Below, piece by piece: positions 35,510 to 47,725 of a DNA stretch of 64,000 bases; the first letter of the stretch is position 1, and each line of letters starts with the position of its first letter. A program made the translations under genes and the position numbers. The notes under the pieces were generated by a model. It saw nothing but the letters and a program-made list of their open reading frames with translations, ran no database searches and was not told the DNA's origin. The stretch comes from Juglans regia (Eukaryota; Streptophyta; Magnoliopsida; Fagales; Juglandaceae), in assembly GCF_001411555.2 (NCBI RefSeq), contig NC_049916.1, forward strand, positions 5,642,001 to 5,706,000. The letters run 5' to 3'.

Positions 35510-36751
35510 GAGATTCAAGTCGGGTGAAGTTTTTTTCCATAGAGGAGGCGGACGACAAGAAGGAAGTTGGGAGCTACGAATCATGATGCGAAGGCCAAAC
35601 CGGATTCACCACGTCATAGTTTACAATATAGAAAAATTAGACCAACATACTATACGTCATAGTGTATTTTTTTTTTTTTTTCATTTACTATTCTCGTGAG
35701 TTTTGCATTATAGCTTTTCATTGAAATTCATTAGTACCCATTTTCAAAAGAAAAATGATATTGATAAGTTTACGTTGATAACATATTTAATTTTTAAAAA
35801 ATGAAAAATCGAATCTTAAAAATCAATTGTTAAATGAGTTTGAATTCAAGTGATAGCAAATAGTACGACTAATATAAAAAATAAGAGAAATTATATTTTC
35901 AATTATAGAATACATAAGTGTGGCGTATTCTTTTCGGAAAATATAAATAAAGATAAAATTTACATTAAAATTAATGTGTTTTACTATATTACTCTTTTTT
36001 CACAAAAGATACACGACTCACAACTATGTTAGTGTTACTCAAAGAAATAGGAAAATTCTATTTATTGTTAATATATCATATATTATACATAATTTTTTAT
36101 GTTTTAATAATTATGTGGTGCAGGAATGATGAATAGAGAACTTTAATTAAATTGATAAAAATAAATATAATATATACTGCGTGGATGATAAACAAGAAAG
36201 TAATAATGAAATGCAAATGCGTAGGCTAACTCTTAACCACTTCGCCATGATTGATGGGACATCAGAAAATTTGGTGTACGGCTTATAACAAGGGACAAAA
36301 TACCAAAGGACCACCTACATGAGGACTTGACAAATGACAAGATAATTTTGGACAGAAAAAACGCTTACCACCAAGAAGATGAAAACACAAAAACACGAGA
36401 TGTCGAATCTCTTGAACCAGCAAAACTTATAAGCAACAACCCGAGAAATTCAGAAAAAAAATCACTTAACAAAAGGATGAAATACGCGACAGAAAGTTAA
36501 CAAAAGGATAAAAGCAGCATAACCAAACAAATAAAGAAGAAAAAGCGGATGAACAAAAATTACTGTTCGCCATTGTTGATAAGCGATAGACGCTTTTCAT
36601 GCATTGTATACTATAAACACAGGAGTATGGCTATGCAACAGCCCTACACTGCGCTCATATCAGTTTTTATTTTCTTCAATCATTTTCTCATATCTCGACA
36701 ATTACACTTCCCCATCCACGTCTATCTCTCCTCGAAAGCTCTCCACTCTCT

Positions 36752-36795
<44 letters not shown>

Positions 36796-36798
36796 GAG
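33190..36798. repeat. Block of three short (1.29-kb) array units sharing one deletion
   Basis: At about 33196, 34483 and 35788, ACATATTTAAT joins directly to TTTTTAAAAAATGAAAAAT. The MITE copy A and its right flank, about 210 bp in other units, are missing. The same six bases TTTAAT lie at both deletion edges in the long units. These units also share a CCAACATACTGTA.GTCATAGTG variant that replaces the AATATAATTTATTTCTC segment. Confidence 0.82.
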
Positions 36799-38029
36799 AT
36801 TCAAGTCGGGTGAAGTTTTTTTCCATACAAAGAGGAGCACGACTAGAAGAAAGTTTGGAGCTACGAATCATGATGTGAAGGCCAAACTAGATTAGCCACG
36901 TTGTTTTGTATTTTTTTTTCTTATACTATTCTCGTGAGTTTAGCATTACAGTTTTTGATTGAAGTTCATTAGTACCCAATTTCAAAAGAAATTTTCTATT
37001 GATAAATTTACGTTGATAACATATTTAATAGGAGAAATGATATTGTGGTGGTATGTAGGTCTGGCAGACAATTGAAGAAAAAGTATGTAAATTTGAGACC
37101 TATATAAAAAAAGTTGTTTTTAATAATAGATTCTACTTTTTTTCTTTCAAAATAAGTATGCGAAACTGTCACACTCTAAAACTATATCGAAATTTTCTCC
37201 CATAAATACTTATATTCGCAATTTAGTTTTTAAGAAATAAAAAATAAAATCTTAGAAATCAATTGTTAACTGAATTTGAGTTCAAGTGATAGCAAATAGT
37301 ATGACTAATATAAAACATAAGAGAAATTATATTTGCAATTATAGAATACCTAAGTGTCTCGAATTCTTTCAAGAAAATATAAATAAGGATAAAATTTTCA
37401 TTAAAATTAATTTTTTAACTATATTACTCATTTTTCTCAAAAAATACACGTTTCGCGACTCAAAACTATATTAGTGTCACTAAAAGAAATTGAAAAATTC
37501 TATTTATTATTCATATATCATATATTATACATAATGTTTTATTTTTTAATAATTATGTGGTGTATGAATGATGAGTAGAAAATTTTAATTAAATTAATAG
37601 AAATAAGTATAATATATAATGCTTGGATGATAAACAAGAAAATAATAACGAAATGCAAATGCGTAGGTTGATTCATAACCACTACGCCATGATTGATGGG
37701 ACAACAGAAAAGTAGGTGTATGGCTTATAACAAGGGACAAAGTACCAAAAGACCACCTACATGATGACTTGACAAATGACAAGACAATTTTAGATAGAAA
37801 AAAGCATACCACCGAGAAGAAGAATACCCAAAAACACGGGACATCGAATGTATTCAACCAGCAAAACTTAAATGCAACAACCCGAAAAATTCAGAAAAAA
37901 TAATCACTTAACAAAAGGATGAAAAACACGATAGGCAGTTAACAAAAGGATAAAAGCGGCATAACAAAAAAATAAAGAAGAAAAAACAGATGAACAAAAA
38001 TTACTCTTCATCATTGTCAATAAGCGATA

Positions 38030-38252
38030 GACGCTTTCTATCATAGAATAGATAGATATATATACATATATATATAAGAAATAGAGAGTTAGTGTTTATG
38101 CATTGTATACTATAAACACAGGAGTATGGCTATGCAATAGCCCTACACAGCACGCCTATCAGTTTTTCTTTTCTTCGATCATTTTCTCATTTCTCGACAA
38201 TTCCATTTCCCCATCTACGTCTTTCTCTCCACGAGAGCTCTCCAATCTCTCA

Positions 38253-38336
<84 letters not shown>

Positions 38337-39812
38337 GAGATTCAAGTCGAGTGAAGTTATTTTCCATAGAGAGAGGAGCACGACTAGAAGAAAGTTGGGA
38401 AATGCGACTCATGATGTGACGCCCAAACCGGATTCGCCACTACGTAGTATATGGTATAGAAAAATAAGACCAACTGCTGAATATAATTTATTTCTCTTTA
38501 ACACAGTGTACAAAAATTATGTTTTGTAGTTTTTTTTCTTATACTATTCTCGTGACTTTAGCATTACAACTTTTGATTGAAGTTCATTAGAACCCATTTT
38601 CAAAAGAAAAATTATATTGATAAGTTTACGTTGATAACATAATTAATAAGAGAAATGAAATTTGCAACGGTATGTAAGTCTGGCATACGTATAAAGAAAA
38701 TGTAAATAAATTTGAAACCTATTTAAAATATTAGTTTTTAATAATAGATTCTACTTTTTTTCTTTCAAAATAAGTACGCGAAACTGTCACGCTCTAAAAC
38801 TATATCTAATATTACTCTCATAAATACTTATATTCATAATTTAGATTTTAAAAAATAAAAAATAAAACCTTAGAAACCAATTGTTAACTGAATTTGAGTT
38901 CAAGTAATAGCAAATAGTATGACTAATATAAAAAATAAGATAAATTATATTTTCAATTATAGAATACATAAGTATGGCGTATTCTTTTGGGAAAATATAA
39001 ATAAAGATAAAATTTACATTAAAATTAATTGTTTTTAACTATATTACTATTTTTTCTCAAAAGATACACGTATCACGACTCACGACTATGTTAGTGTTAC
39101 TAAAAGAAATAGGAAAATTCTATTTATTATTCATATATCATATATTATACATAATTTTTTATGTTTTAATAATTATGTGGTGCAGGAATGATGAATAGCA
39201 AACTTTAATCAAATTAATAAAAATAAATATAATATATACTGCGTGGATGATGAACAAGAAAGTAATAATGAAATGCAAATGCGTAGGCTAACTCTAACCA
39301 CTTCGCCATGATTGATGGGACATCAGAAAAGTTAGTGTATGGCTTATAACAAGGGACAAAATACCAGAGGACCACCTACATGAGGACTTGACAAATCATA
39401 AGACAATTTTGGATAGAAAAAAAGCTTACCACCAACAAGATGAAAACACAGAAACACGAGACGTCGAATCTCTTGAACCAGCAAAACTTAAAGCAACAAC
39501 CCAAAAAATTCAGAAAAAATAATCACTTAACAAAAGGATGAAACACACGATAGAAAGTTAAAAAGAGGATAAAAGCATCATAACCAAAAAAATAAAGAAG
39601 AAAAACTGGATGAACAAAAATTACTCTTCGTCATTGCTGATAAGCGATAGACGGTTTTCATGTATTGTATACTATAAACAAAGGAGTACGGCTATGCAAT
39701 AGCCCTACACTGCACTGCTATCAGTTTTTATTTTCTTCAGTCATTTTCTCATATATCGACAATTTCATTTCCCCAACCACGTCTATCTCTCCACGAAAGC
39801 TCTCCACTCCCT

Positions 39813-39850
<38 letters not shown>

Positions 39851-42800
39851 GAGATTCAAGTCAGGTAAAGTTTTTTTCCATACAGATAGGAGCACGACTC
39901 GAAGAAAGTTGGGAGCTGCAAATCATGATTTGAAGGCCAAACAGGATTCGCCACGTCATAGTGTACGATATAGAAAAATTAGAACAACAACTGAATATAA
40001 TTTATTTCTCATTAACACAAACTGTCAAGAATATTTATGTTTTGTATTTTTTTTTTCTTATACTATTCTCGTGAGTATAGCATTACAGCTTTTGATTGAA
40101 GTTCATTAGTACCCATTTTCAAAAGAAAAATTTTATTGATAACTTTACGTTGATAACATATTTAATAAGAGAAATGATATTTGCAACGGTATGTAAGTCT
40201 GGCAGACCTATAAAGAAAAAGTAAGTATATTTTAGACCTATATAAAAAAATTACTTTCTAATAATAAATTCTACTTTTTTTCTTTCAAAATAAGTACGCG
40301 AAACTGTCACGCTCTAAAACTATATCTAACATTACTCTCATAAATACTTGTATTCATAATTTTGTTTTTAAAAAATAAAAAATAAAATCTTACAAATCAA
40401 TTGTTAACTGAATTTGAGTTCAAGTGATAGCAAATAGTATGACTAATATAAAACATAAGAGAAATTATATTTGCAATTATAGAATACCTAAGTGTCACGT
40501 ATTCTTTTGAGAAAATATAAATAAGGATAAAATTTTCATTAAAATTAATTTTTTAACTATATTACTCTTTTTTCTCAAAAGATACACGTTTCATGACTCA
40601 CAACTATATTAGTGTCACTAAAAGAAATAGGAAAATTCTATTTATTATTCATATATCATATATTATACATCATTTTTTATTTTTTAATAATTATGTGGTG
40701 CAGGAATGAAGAATAGAAATTTTAATTAAATTAAAAAAAATAAGTATAATATATAATGCATGGATGATGAACCAAAAAGTAATAACGAAATGCAAATGCA
40801 TAGGCTAATTCATAACCACTATGCCATGATTGATGGGACAACAAAAAAGTAGGTGTATGGCTTATAACAAGGGACAAAATACCAAAGGACCACCTACATG
40901 ATGACTTGACAAATGACAAGACAATTTTAGATAGAAAAAAGCATACCACCAAGAAGATGAATACCCAAAAACACGAGACATCGAATGTCTTCAACCAACA
41001 AAACTTAAACGCAACAACCCGAAAAATTCATAAAAAATAATCACTTAACAAAAGGATAAAATACATGATAGGCAGTTAACAAAAGGATAAAAGCGGCGTA
41101 ACAAAAAAATAAAGAAGAAAAAATGGATGAACAAAAATTACTGTTCATCATTGTTGATAAGCAATATACGCTTTTTATCAAAGAATAGATAGATATATAT
41201 ATATTATATATATATAAGAAATAGAGAGTTAGAGTTTAAGCATTGTATACTATAAACACAAGCGTACGGCTATGCAATAGCACTACACTGCACTCCTAAC
41301 AGTTTTTATTTTCTTCACTCATTTTCTCATTTCTCGACAATTTCATTTCCCCATCTACGTCTTTCTCTCCTCGAGAGCTCTTCACTCTCTCTCTCTCTCT
41401 CCCCCTGAGATTCAAGTCGGGTGAAGTATTTTTCCATAAAGAGAGCAGGACAACTAGAAGAATGTTGGGAAATGCAAATCATGATGTGACGCCCAAACCG
41501 GATTTGCCACGTCATAGTGTTTGGTATAGAAAAATTAGACCACTGCTAAATATAATTTATTTCTCATTAACACAAATAGTGAACAATAATTATGTTTTGT
41601 AGTTTTTTTTCTTATACTATTCTCGTGAGTTTAGCATTACAACTTTTGACTGAAGTTCATTAGTACCCAATTTCAAAAGAAAATTTCTTTTGATAAATTT
41701 ACGTTGATAACATATTTAATAGGAGAAATAATATTGTGGTGGTATGTAAACGATTGAAGAAAAACTAAGTAAATTTGAGACCTATATAAAAAAAATTAGT
41801 TTTTAAAAATAGATTCTACTTTTTTTTTCAAAATAAGTACGCAAAACTATCACACTCTAAAACTATATCTAACATTACTCCCATAAATACTTATATTCAT
41901 AATTTAATTTTTTAAAACTTAAAAAATAAAATCTTAAAAATCAATTGTTATCTGAATTTGAGTTCATGTAATAGAAAATAGTATGACTGATATAAAAAAT
42001 AAGAGAAATTATATTTTCAATTATAGAATACATAAGTGCCGTGTATTCTTTTGAGAAAATATAAATAAAGATAAAATTTACATTAAAATTAATTTTTTAA
42101 CTATAGGCATTACTCTTTTTTCTCAAAAGATACACGTTTCACAACACACAACTATATTAGTGTTACTAAAATAAATAAGAAAATTCTATTTATCATTCAT
42201 ATATCATATACTATATATAACTTTTTATTTTTTATTAATTATGTGGTGTAGGAATGATGTATATAAAATTTTAATTAACGGAATGAAAATAAATAAAATA
42301 TAAAAATAAATATAATATATATTGTATGGATGTTGAACTAGAAAGTAATAACGAAATGCAATTGCGTAGGCGGATTCATAACCAGTACACCATGATTGAT
42401 GGAACATCATAAAAGTAGGTGTATTGCTTATAACAAGGAACAAAATACCAATGGATCACCTACATGATGACTTGACAAATGACAAGACAATTTTGGATAG
42501 AAAAAAGCATACCACCACAAAGATGAATACCCAGAAACACGAGACGTCGAATGTCTTCAACCAGCAAAACTTAAAAGCAACAACTCAAAAAATTCAGAAA
42601 AAATAATCACTTAACAAAAGGATGAAATACACGATAGACAGTTAACAAAAGGATAAAAGCGGCATAACAAAAAAAATATAGAAAAAAACGAATGAACAAA
42701 AATTATTGTTCATCATTGTTGATCTGGGATAGACGTTTTTTATCATAGATATATATATATATATATATATAAAAGAAATAGAGAGTTATTGTTTATGCAT

Positions 42801-44020
42801 TGTATACTATAAACACTGGAGTACGGCTTTGCAATAGCCCTACACTGCACTCCTATCAGTTTTTATTTTCTTTGGTCATTTTCTCATTTCTTGGCAATTT
42901 CATTTCCCCATCTACGTCTTTCTCTCCTCGAGAGCTCTCCACTCTCTTAATCACTCTCTCTCTCTCCTTGAGATTCAAGTCGGGTGAAGTTTTTTTCCAT
43001 TAAGAAAGGAGCATGACTAGAAGAAAGTTTGGAAATGTGAATAATGATGTGACACCCAAACAGGACTCTACATTTTTTTTTTCAAAATAAGTACGCGAAA
43101 CTGTCACACTCTAAAACTATATCTAACATTACTCCCATAAATACTTATTTTCATAATTTAATTTCTAAAAAATAAAATCTTAAAAATCAATTGTTATCTG
43201 AATTTGAGTTCATGTGATACAAAATAGTATGACTGATATAAAGAATAAGAGAAATTATATTTTCAATTATAGAATACATAAGTGTGGCGTATTCTTTTGA
43301 GAAAATATAAATAAGGATAAAATTTACGTTAAAATTAATTTTTTAACTATAGATGTTACTCTTTTTTCTCAAAAGATACACGTTTCACAACTCACAACTA
43401 TATTAGTGTTACTAAAATAAATAGGAAAATTCTATTAATTATTCATATATCCTATACTGTACATAATTTTTTATTTTTTAATAATTATGTGGTGTAGGAA
43501 TGATGAATAGAAAATTTTAATTAACTTAATAAAAATAAATAATATATAAAAATAACTAAAAATAAGTATAATATATAATGTGTGGATGATGAACAAGAAA
43601 GTAATAATGAAATGCAAATGCGTAGGCTGATTTATAACCACTGATTCATAACAACTACACCATGATTGATGGGACATCTGAAAAGTTTGTGTATGGCTTA
43701 TAACAAGGGACAAAATACTAAAGGACCACCTACATGATGACTTGACAAATGACGAGACAATTTTGGATAGAAAAAAGCATACCACCAAGAAGATGAATAC
43801 CCTGAAATGCGAGACGCCGAATTTCTTAAACCAACATAACTTAAAAGCAACAACTTGAAAAATTCAGAAAAAATAATCACTTAACAAAAGGATTAAATAC
43901 ACGATAGATAGTTAACAAAACGATAAAAGCGACATAACAAAAAAAATAAAGGAAAAACGATTGTACAAAAATTACTGTTCATCATTGTTGATAAGCGATA
44001 GACGCTTTTTATCATAGAAT

Positions 44021-44059
<39 letters not shown>

Positions 44060-44062
44060 AAA
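38030..44062. repeat. (AT)n-containing 60-bp insertion in units 11, 13, 14 and 15
   Basis: TATCATAGAATAGATAG(AT)n and ATAAGAAATAGAGAGTTA occur before the GCATTGTATACTATAAACAC segment near 38040, 41180, 42745 and 44020. The segment is absent from unit 12 (near 39650) and from units 1-10. The longest AT run is about 44025-44056. Confidence 0.82.
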
Positions 44063-44837
44063 TAGAGTGTTATTGTTTATGCATTGTATATTATAAACAC
44101 AGAAGTATGGCTATGCAATAGCCCTACACTGCACTCCTATCAGTTTTTGTTTTCTTCAATCATTTTCTCATTTCTCGACAATTTCATTTCCCCATCTCGT
44201 CTTTCTCTCCTCGAGAGCTATCCACTCTCTTAATCTCTCTCTCTTTCCTCGAGATTCAAGTCAGAGGAAGTTTTTTTCTGTAGAGAGAGGAGCACGACTC
44301 GAAGAAAGTTGGGAGTTGCGAATCAGATGTGACGCCCAAATAGGATTCGCCATGTCATAGTGTACGGTATAGAAAAATTAGACTAACAGCTGAATATAAT
44401 ATATTTCTCATTAGCACAAACAATGAACAATAATTATGTTTTGTAGTTTTTTTTTTCTTATACTATTCTTGTGAGTTTAGCATTACAGCTTTTGATTGAA
44501 GTTCATTCGTACCCAATTTCAAACAAAAAGTTCTATTGATAAGTTTACGTTGATAACATATTTAGTAAGAGAAATGATATTTACAGTAGAATGTGAGTCT
44601 GGCAAACTTTTAAAGAAAAAGTAAGTAAACTTGAGACCTATATAAAAAAATTAGTTTTTAATAATAGATTCTACTCTTTTTTTTTCAAAATAAGTACTCG
44701 AAACTGTCACAATCTAAAACTATATCTAACATTACTCTCATAAATACGTATATGTATAATTTTATTTTTAAAATATAAAAAATAAAATCTTAAAAAGCAA
44801 TTTTTATCTGAATTTGAGTTCATGTGAAAGAAAATAG

Positions 44838-45011
44838 AAATGAAACGATAGTTGCAGTCGTGAGCGTGCAAGCGTTGCACAATCAATTTAAAAATGTGAA
44901 TAAATAAGGGACCCACATGAAAAATAAATTAATTTTTTAATAGTAGACCTCATTCTTTTTCAAATCAACTGCATGACGCTTTCAGACTCCACTACTATAC
45001 GTAGCATACTC
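44838..45011. mobile_element. Hairpin MITE inserted in the last array unit
   Basis: AAAATAG occurs at 44831-44837 and 45012-45018 around about 174 bp that other units lack. It starts AAATGAAACGATAGTTGCAGTCGTGAG and ends CTATACGTAGCATACTC. The arms (GAATAAATAAGGGACCCACATG, AATTAATTTTTTAATAGTAGACCTC) match the hairpin family. It is a separate and later arrival than copies A and B. Confidence 0.75.
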
Positions 45012-45152
45012 AAAATAGAATTATTGATATAAGAAATAAGAGAAATTATATTTACAATTATAAAATACATAAGTGTCACGTATTCTTTTGAGAAAATATA
45101 AATAAAGATAAATTTACATTAAAATTAATTTTTTAACTATAGACGTTACTCA

Positions 45153-45256
45153 AACAAATTGCCTTCGAGAAATTACCTTTTAATTTTCATGATGAAATGG
45201 AGACTGCTACACAAGATATTTTAAATTTCACCTTTTATTCGAACGACTTGCCTTCT
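45153..45256. other. Short spacer between the array and the LTR element
   Basis: 104 bp of AT-rich sequence (AAACAAATTGCCTTCGAGAAATTACC...) with no array or LTR similarity that I can see. Confidence 0.6.
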
Positions 45257-46138
45257 TGAAATTACCCAATTACCAATGTATTCTATGACCACATTCTACC
45301 AATTCAATCTACAAATTGGTTAATGATCAATAATGAAATAATTTGACAATCAATCAAATATATAAAGTAAATAAATTGCATAACACCAAGATTGGTATCG
45401 AAGGAAAATCCTTTAAATAACTCTTTAAAAGTAAAACTCTATGAGGGAGCCACACCCAAAAAAAGTCAATTTTATTATTTCAAAATCAATTATAAGTAAA
45501 ACTTAATTACAAAACCTTTATCAATTGACTGTCTTACTTGACTAGACAAACAATCTGTTTGTCTTCTACCGCAGTAGCTGCCAGAACCTATGATAATCTT
45601 CAAATATTGGTTTTTTTCTTGGAACTCCAGTAGTTGAAACTCGACCAATCAATTCTCCAACGTGGAGCATAAACTTCTTTGAGAGAAACAATATGAAAAT
45701 TCTCCAAGGATTTTTCTCACCAAAATATGCACTGGAAAGTGTTTTAAAAAAAATCCAGATATGAATCTCTACAGATTCTAACTAGTAGGATCTCTTAAAT
45801 AAACAAACTGAAAGCAGTTTTAATTTCAGTAAGACTCTGTTGTCGGATTGAATTTGTCGCGAAGACGTCTCCTGATGGAAAGCTGACATATGCACTAAAT
45901 CTTCTCTGCAGTAACAGATTTCAGTTCAACCTCTTCTCTGGATAAGAGCAGATTCATTGTGACTCGATTTTCACACTTATGACTTATCTAAACAACCTCT
46001 AAAATCTCCTAGATAAACTTAATATTGTTATAGATAAAGTCAATAAATAATTTACATTCATCCAAAATTACAAACGTAATTATAGGATAAATTTTATCAT
46101 TTTAGTCACCTAGTCCAAGCCAAAATCTTGTATTTACA
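45257..46138 (-). repeat. 3' LTR of the copia-type element
   Basis: On the plus strand it runs TGAAATTACCC ... TTGTATTTACA, so TG...CA on the minus strand too. It matches 51324-52172 along its length with scattered substitutions and small indels. Confidence 0.87.
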
Positions 46139-46156
46139 AGCTCCCCCTTTGACAGA
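46139..46156 (-). other. Polypurine tract
   Basis: Minus strand reads GTCAAAGGGGGAGCT directly before the 3' LTR start (TGTAAATAC). This is the expected plus-strand primer site. Confidence 0.78.
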
Positions 46157-46536
46157 TTGGTGACGAAACCAACATGATGAATGTAAATTCCCTATAACAA
46201 TTTCAAACAGAAAACCAAGGAAAACACAAGCAGAAATTTCTGAACAATCATGATTCACTAAAAGTACTGACAAACTCAACGACACTGTCAAGGTTAAACA
46301 AGTTCTAAGTATCATCAGAATGAAACATAACCCAATAAAAAAAACATATTGTATCTTAATTACATTGCAAAAACAACTGAAAATAAAAGATAAGAAGGAT
46401 AGATTTTCTTCTGCTGCTCTTGCTGCTTCCCCTCAACTTCTTCACCCCCTTTTTCTCTGCAATCAGCCATGGAGTTTTATTGCTCAGCATCCGAACTAGC
46501 TACATGTTCCACTACTTGTTGCATATCCAAAGATAG

Positions 46537-47725
46537 CTAAACCAGTCTATCATTGGCTTGTACGCAATCAGAACGTACAACTACTATTTGATGCTCTAAT
46601 TTGGACTGACTCGCCTCCCATTTAGCAGTGAATACCTCAAACTTTTGGGACAAAAGAATGATCTGCTCAAGAACTTGAGCAATAGGTATGGAAGGCTCAG
46701 GAGATGAAGAAGCAAACTCAGTGCTTGGGTGTTTTTTCTTAGTAATCACTACCACAGACTTGACCACTGTAAAAGCTGAGATAGAACCAACCATCTTCAT
46801 TGTAGGCTCATTGTCCCTAAGAGGGACTTTGGCGTTCATAGCCAATTTAGTGATCAAGTTGCCAAAAGGCGAATTCAGCGCTTTCTCCTCTTCATAGCCA
46901 ATTTAGTGATCAAGCTGCCAAAAGGCAGATTCAACTCTCTCCCCATGAAAGCAATGAATAATGTCTATAACACGACGTGGGAAAGCAAATGTGAGCCCAT
47001 TAGCCAAAGCATAGTACATGAAATAAGTTCTTTATAGTGTGATTTTAGTGTGCCGGCTAATGGGCCAAAAGTTAGTGAGCACAAATTTTGCAAGTAGCCT
47101 AAATTGAGGTAGCATATGATTTAGAGGAAGCCTATGTGTTTTAGCAGTCCACTTTGGGCCATCAGGGCCAACAAAAATATTGCACATGGTAGTCTTTGTG
47201 GGAGCCCACATGCCCTTGTAAGGATATAGCAGTTCCTCTACCTCAAGAAGATCAAAAAGCTCTCTAAGAACAGTTAGGGATACCTCAATTTGTGTTCCCT
47301 GAACAATGGAGATAATGCTATGATCATCAAGGTTAAAATGTGCAATATTTGAATAAAATTCACGGACGACTTCAACACAACTTGTGGGAGAGGAGTGAGT
47401 GAGTTTTTCCCAACCTCGTTTAGTGAAAATACGGCAGATGAGTTGAAAGTCATTTGTAGAAAAATCATTAATGCTTACCTTGCGTTTACCCAAAACAGGT
47501 CATTTGGCAAACGTAATTCTATATGCAGTCTTAGCTTCAACAGTTGTGAAGCATTCGAAGGTAGCACCTGATGGTGCAGTTACGAGTGGCGGACGAGGAG
47601 CTGATGTCTCTCCTAGCTGCACTGGTTCTACATAGATTCGTCCTCGCTTGAGCAATTATCATAAGAGACTAATGTAGGAACTTTCTTTCTCTTTGCTCTT
47701 TCCTTGAACCTCATCTGAATCATTA
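46537..47725 (-). pseudogene. Broken ORF resembling the 'putative plant transposon protein' domain
   Basis: On the minus strand, FKERAKRKKVPTLV (from about 47720) leads, after a frame change, to FECFTTVEAKTAYRITFAK, a stop, then the open 47493-47032 frame. That part reads INDFSTNDFQLICRIFTKRGW, VVREFYSNIAHF, GTQIEVSLTVLRELFDL and LPLNHMLPQFRLLAKFVLTNFWP. This resembles the domain annotated as putative plant transposon protein, by recall. Positions 46857-46537 continue with a helical tail (QVLEQIILLSQKFEVF). A tandem duplication of about 57 bp (46839 and 46896) adds damage. The function is unknown. Confidence 0.6.
46839..46950. repeat. About 57-bp tandem duplication inside the element
   Basis: TAGCCAATTTAGTGATCAAG followed by T/CTGCCAAAAGGC occurs at about 46839 and again at about 46896. 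Confidence 0.82.

Larger units (their letters stand above)
22887..45152. repeat. 22-kb tandem array of about 15 units, 1.28-1.56 kb each
   Basis: Using the anchor GATTCAAGTC after the CT tract, units fall at 23934, 25403, 26905, 28410, 29901, 31405, 32920, 34210, 35512, 36798, 38339, 39853, 41409, 42972 and 44253. Most spacings are 1469-1563 bp. Spacings after 32920, 34210, 35512 and 42972 are 1281-1302. Each complete unit has a TATACTATAAACACAGGAG segment, a (CT)n tract, a hairpin-MITE copy (A), a second diverged copy (B), an AATGCAAATGCGTAGGCTGATTC block and a GGATGAAATACACGATAGAAAG block. Adjacent units look highly alike, most clearly 25.4-30 kb. Overlapping open frames recur only because units are repeated. 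Confidence 0.95.

Noticed and set aside
23683..39868. A family of 60-110-residue open frames (MNKN...LLISDR..., MYTINTG...) in nearly every array unit
   Set aside because: Two overlapping frames stay open over the same DNA, end in the CT tract as Leu/Ser runs, differ by frameshifts between units and match no protein family. They are a by-product of tandem repetition.
22887..45152. CRISPR-like or rDNA spacer repeat
   Set aside because: Units are over 1 kb with no short repeat-spacer pattern and no rRNA sequence nearby. The setting is plant nuclear DNA.
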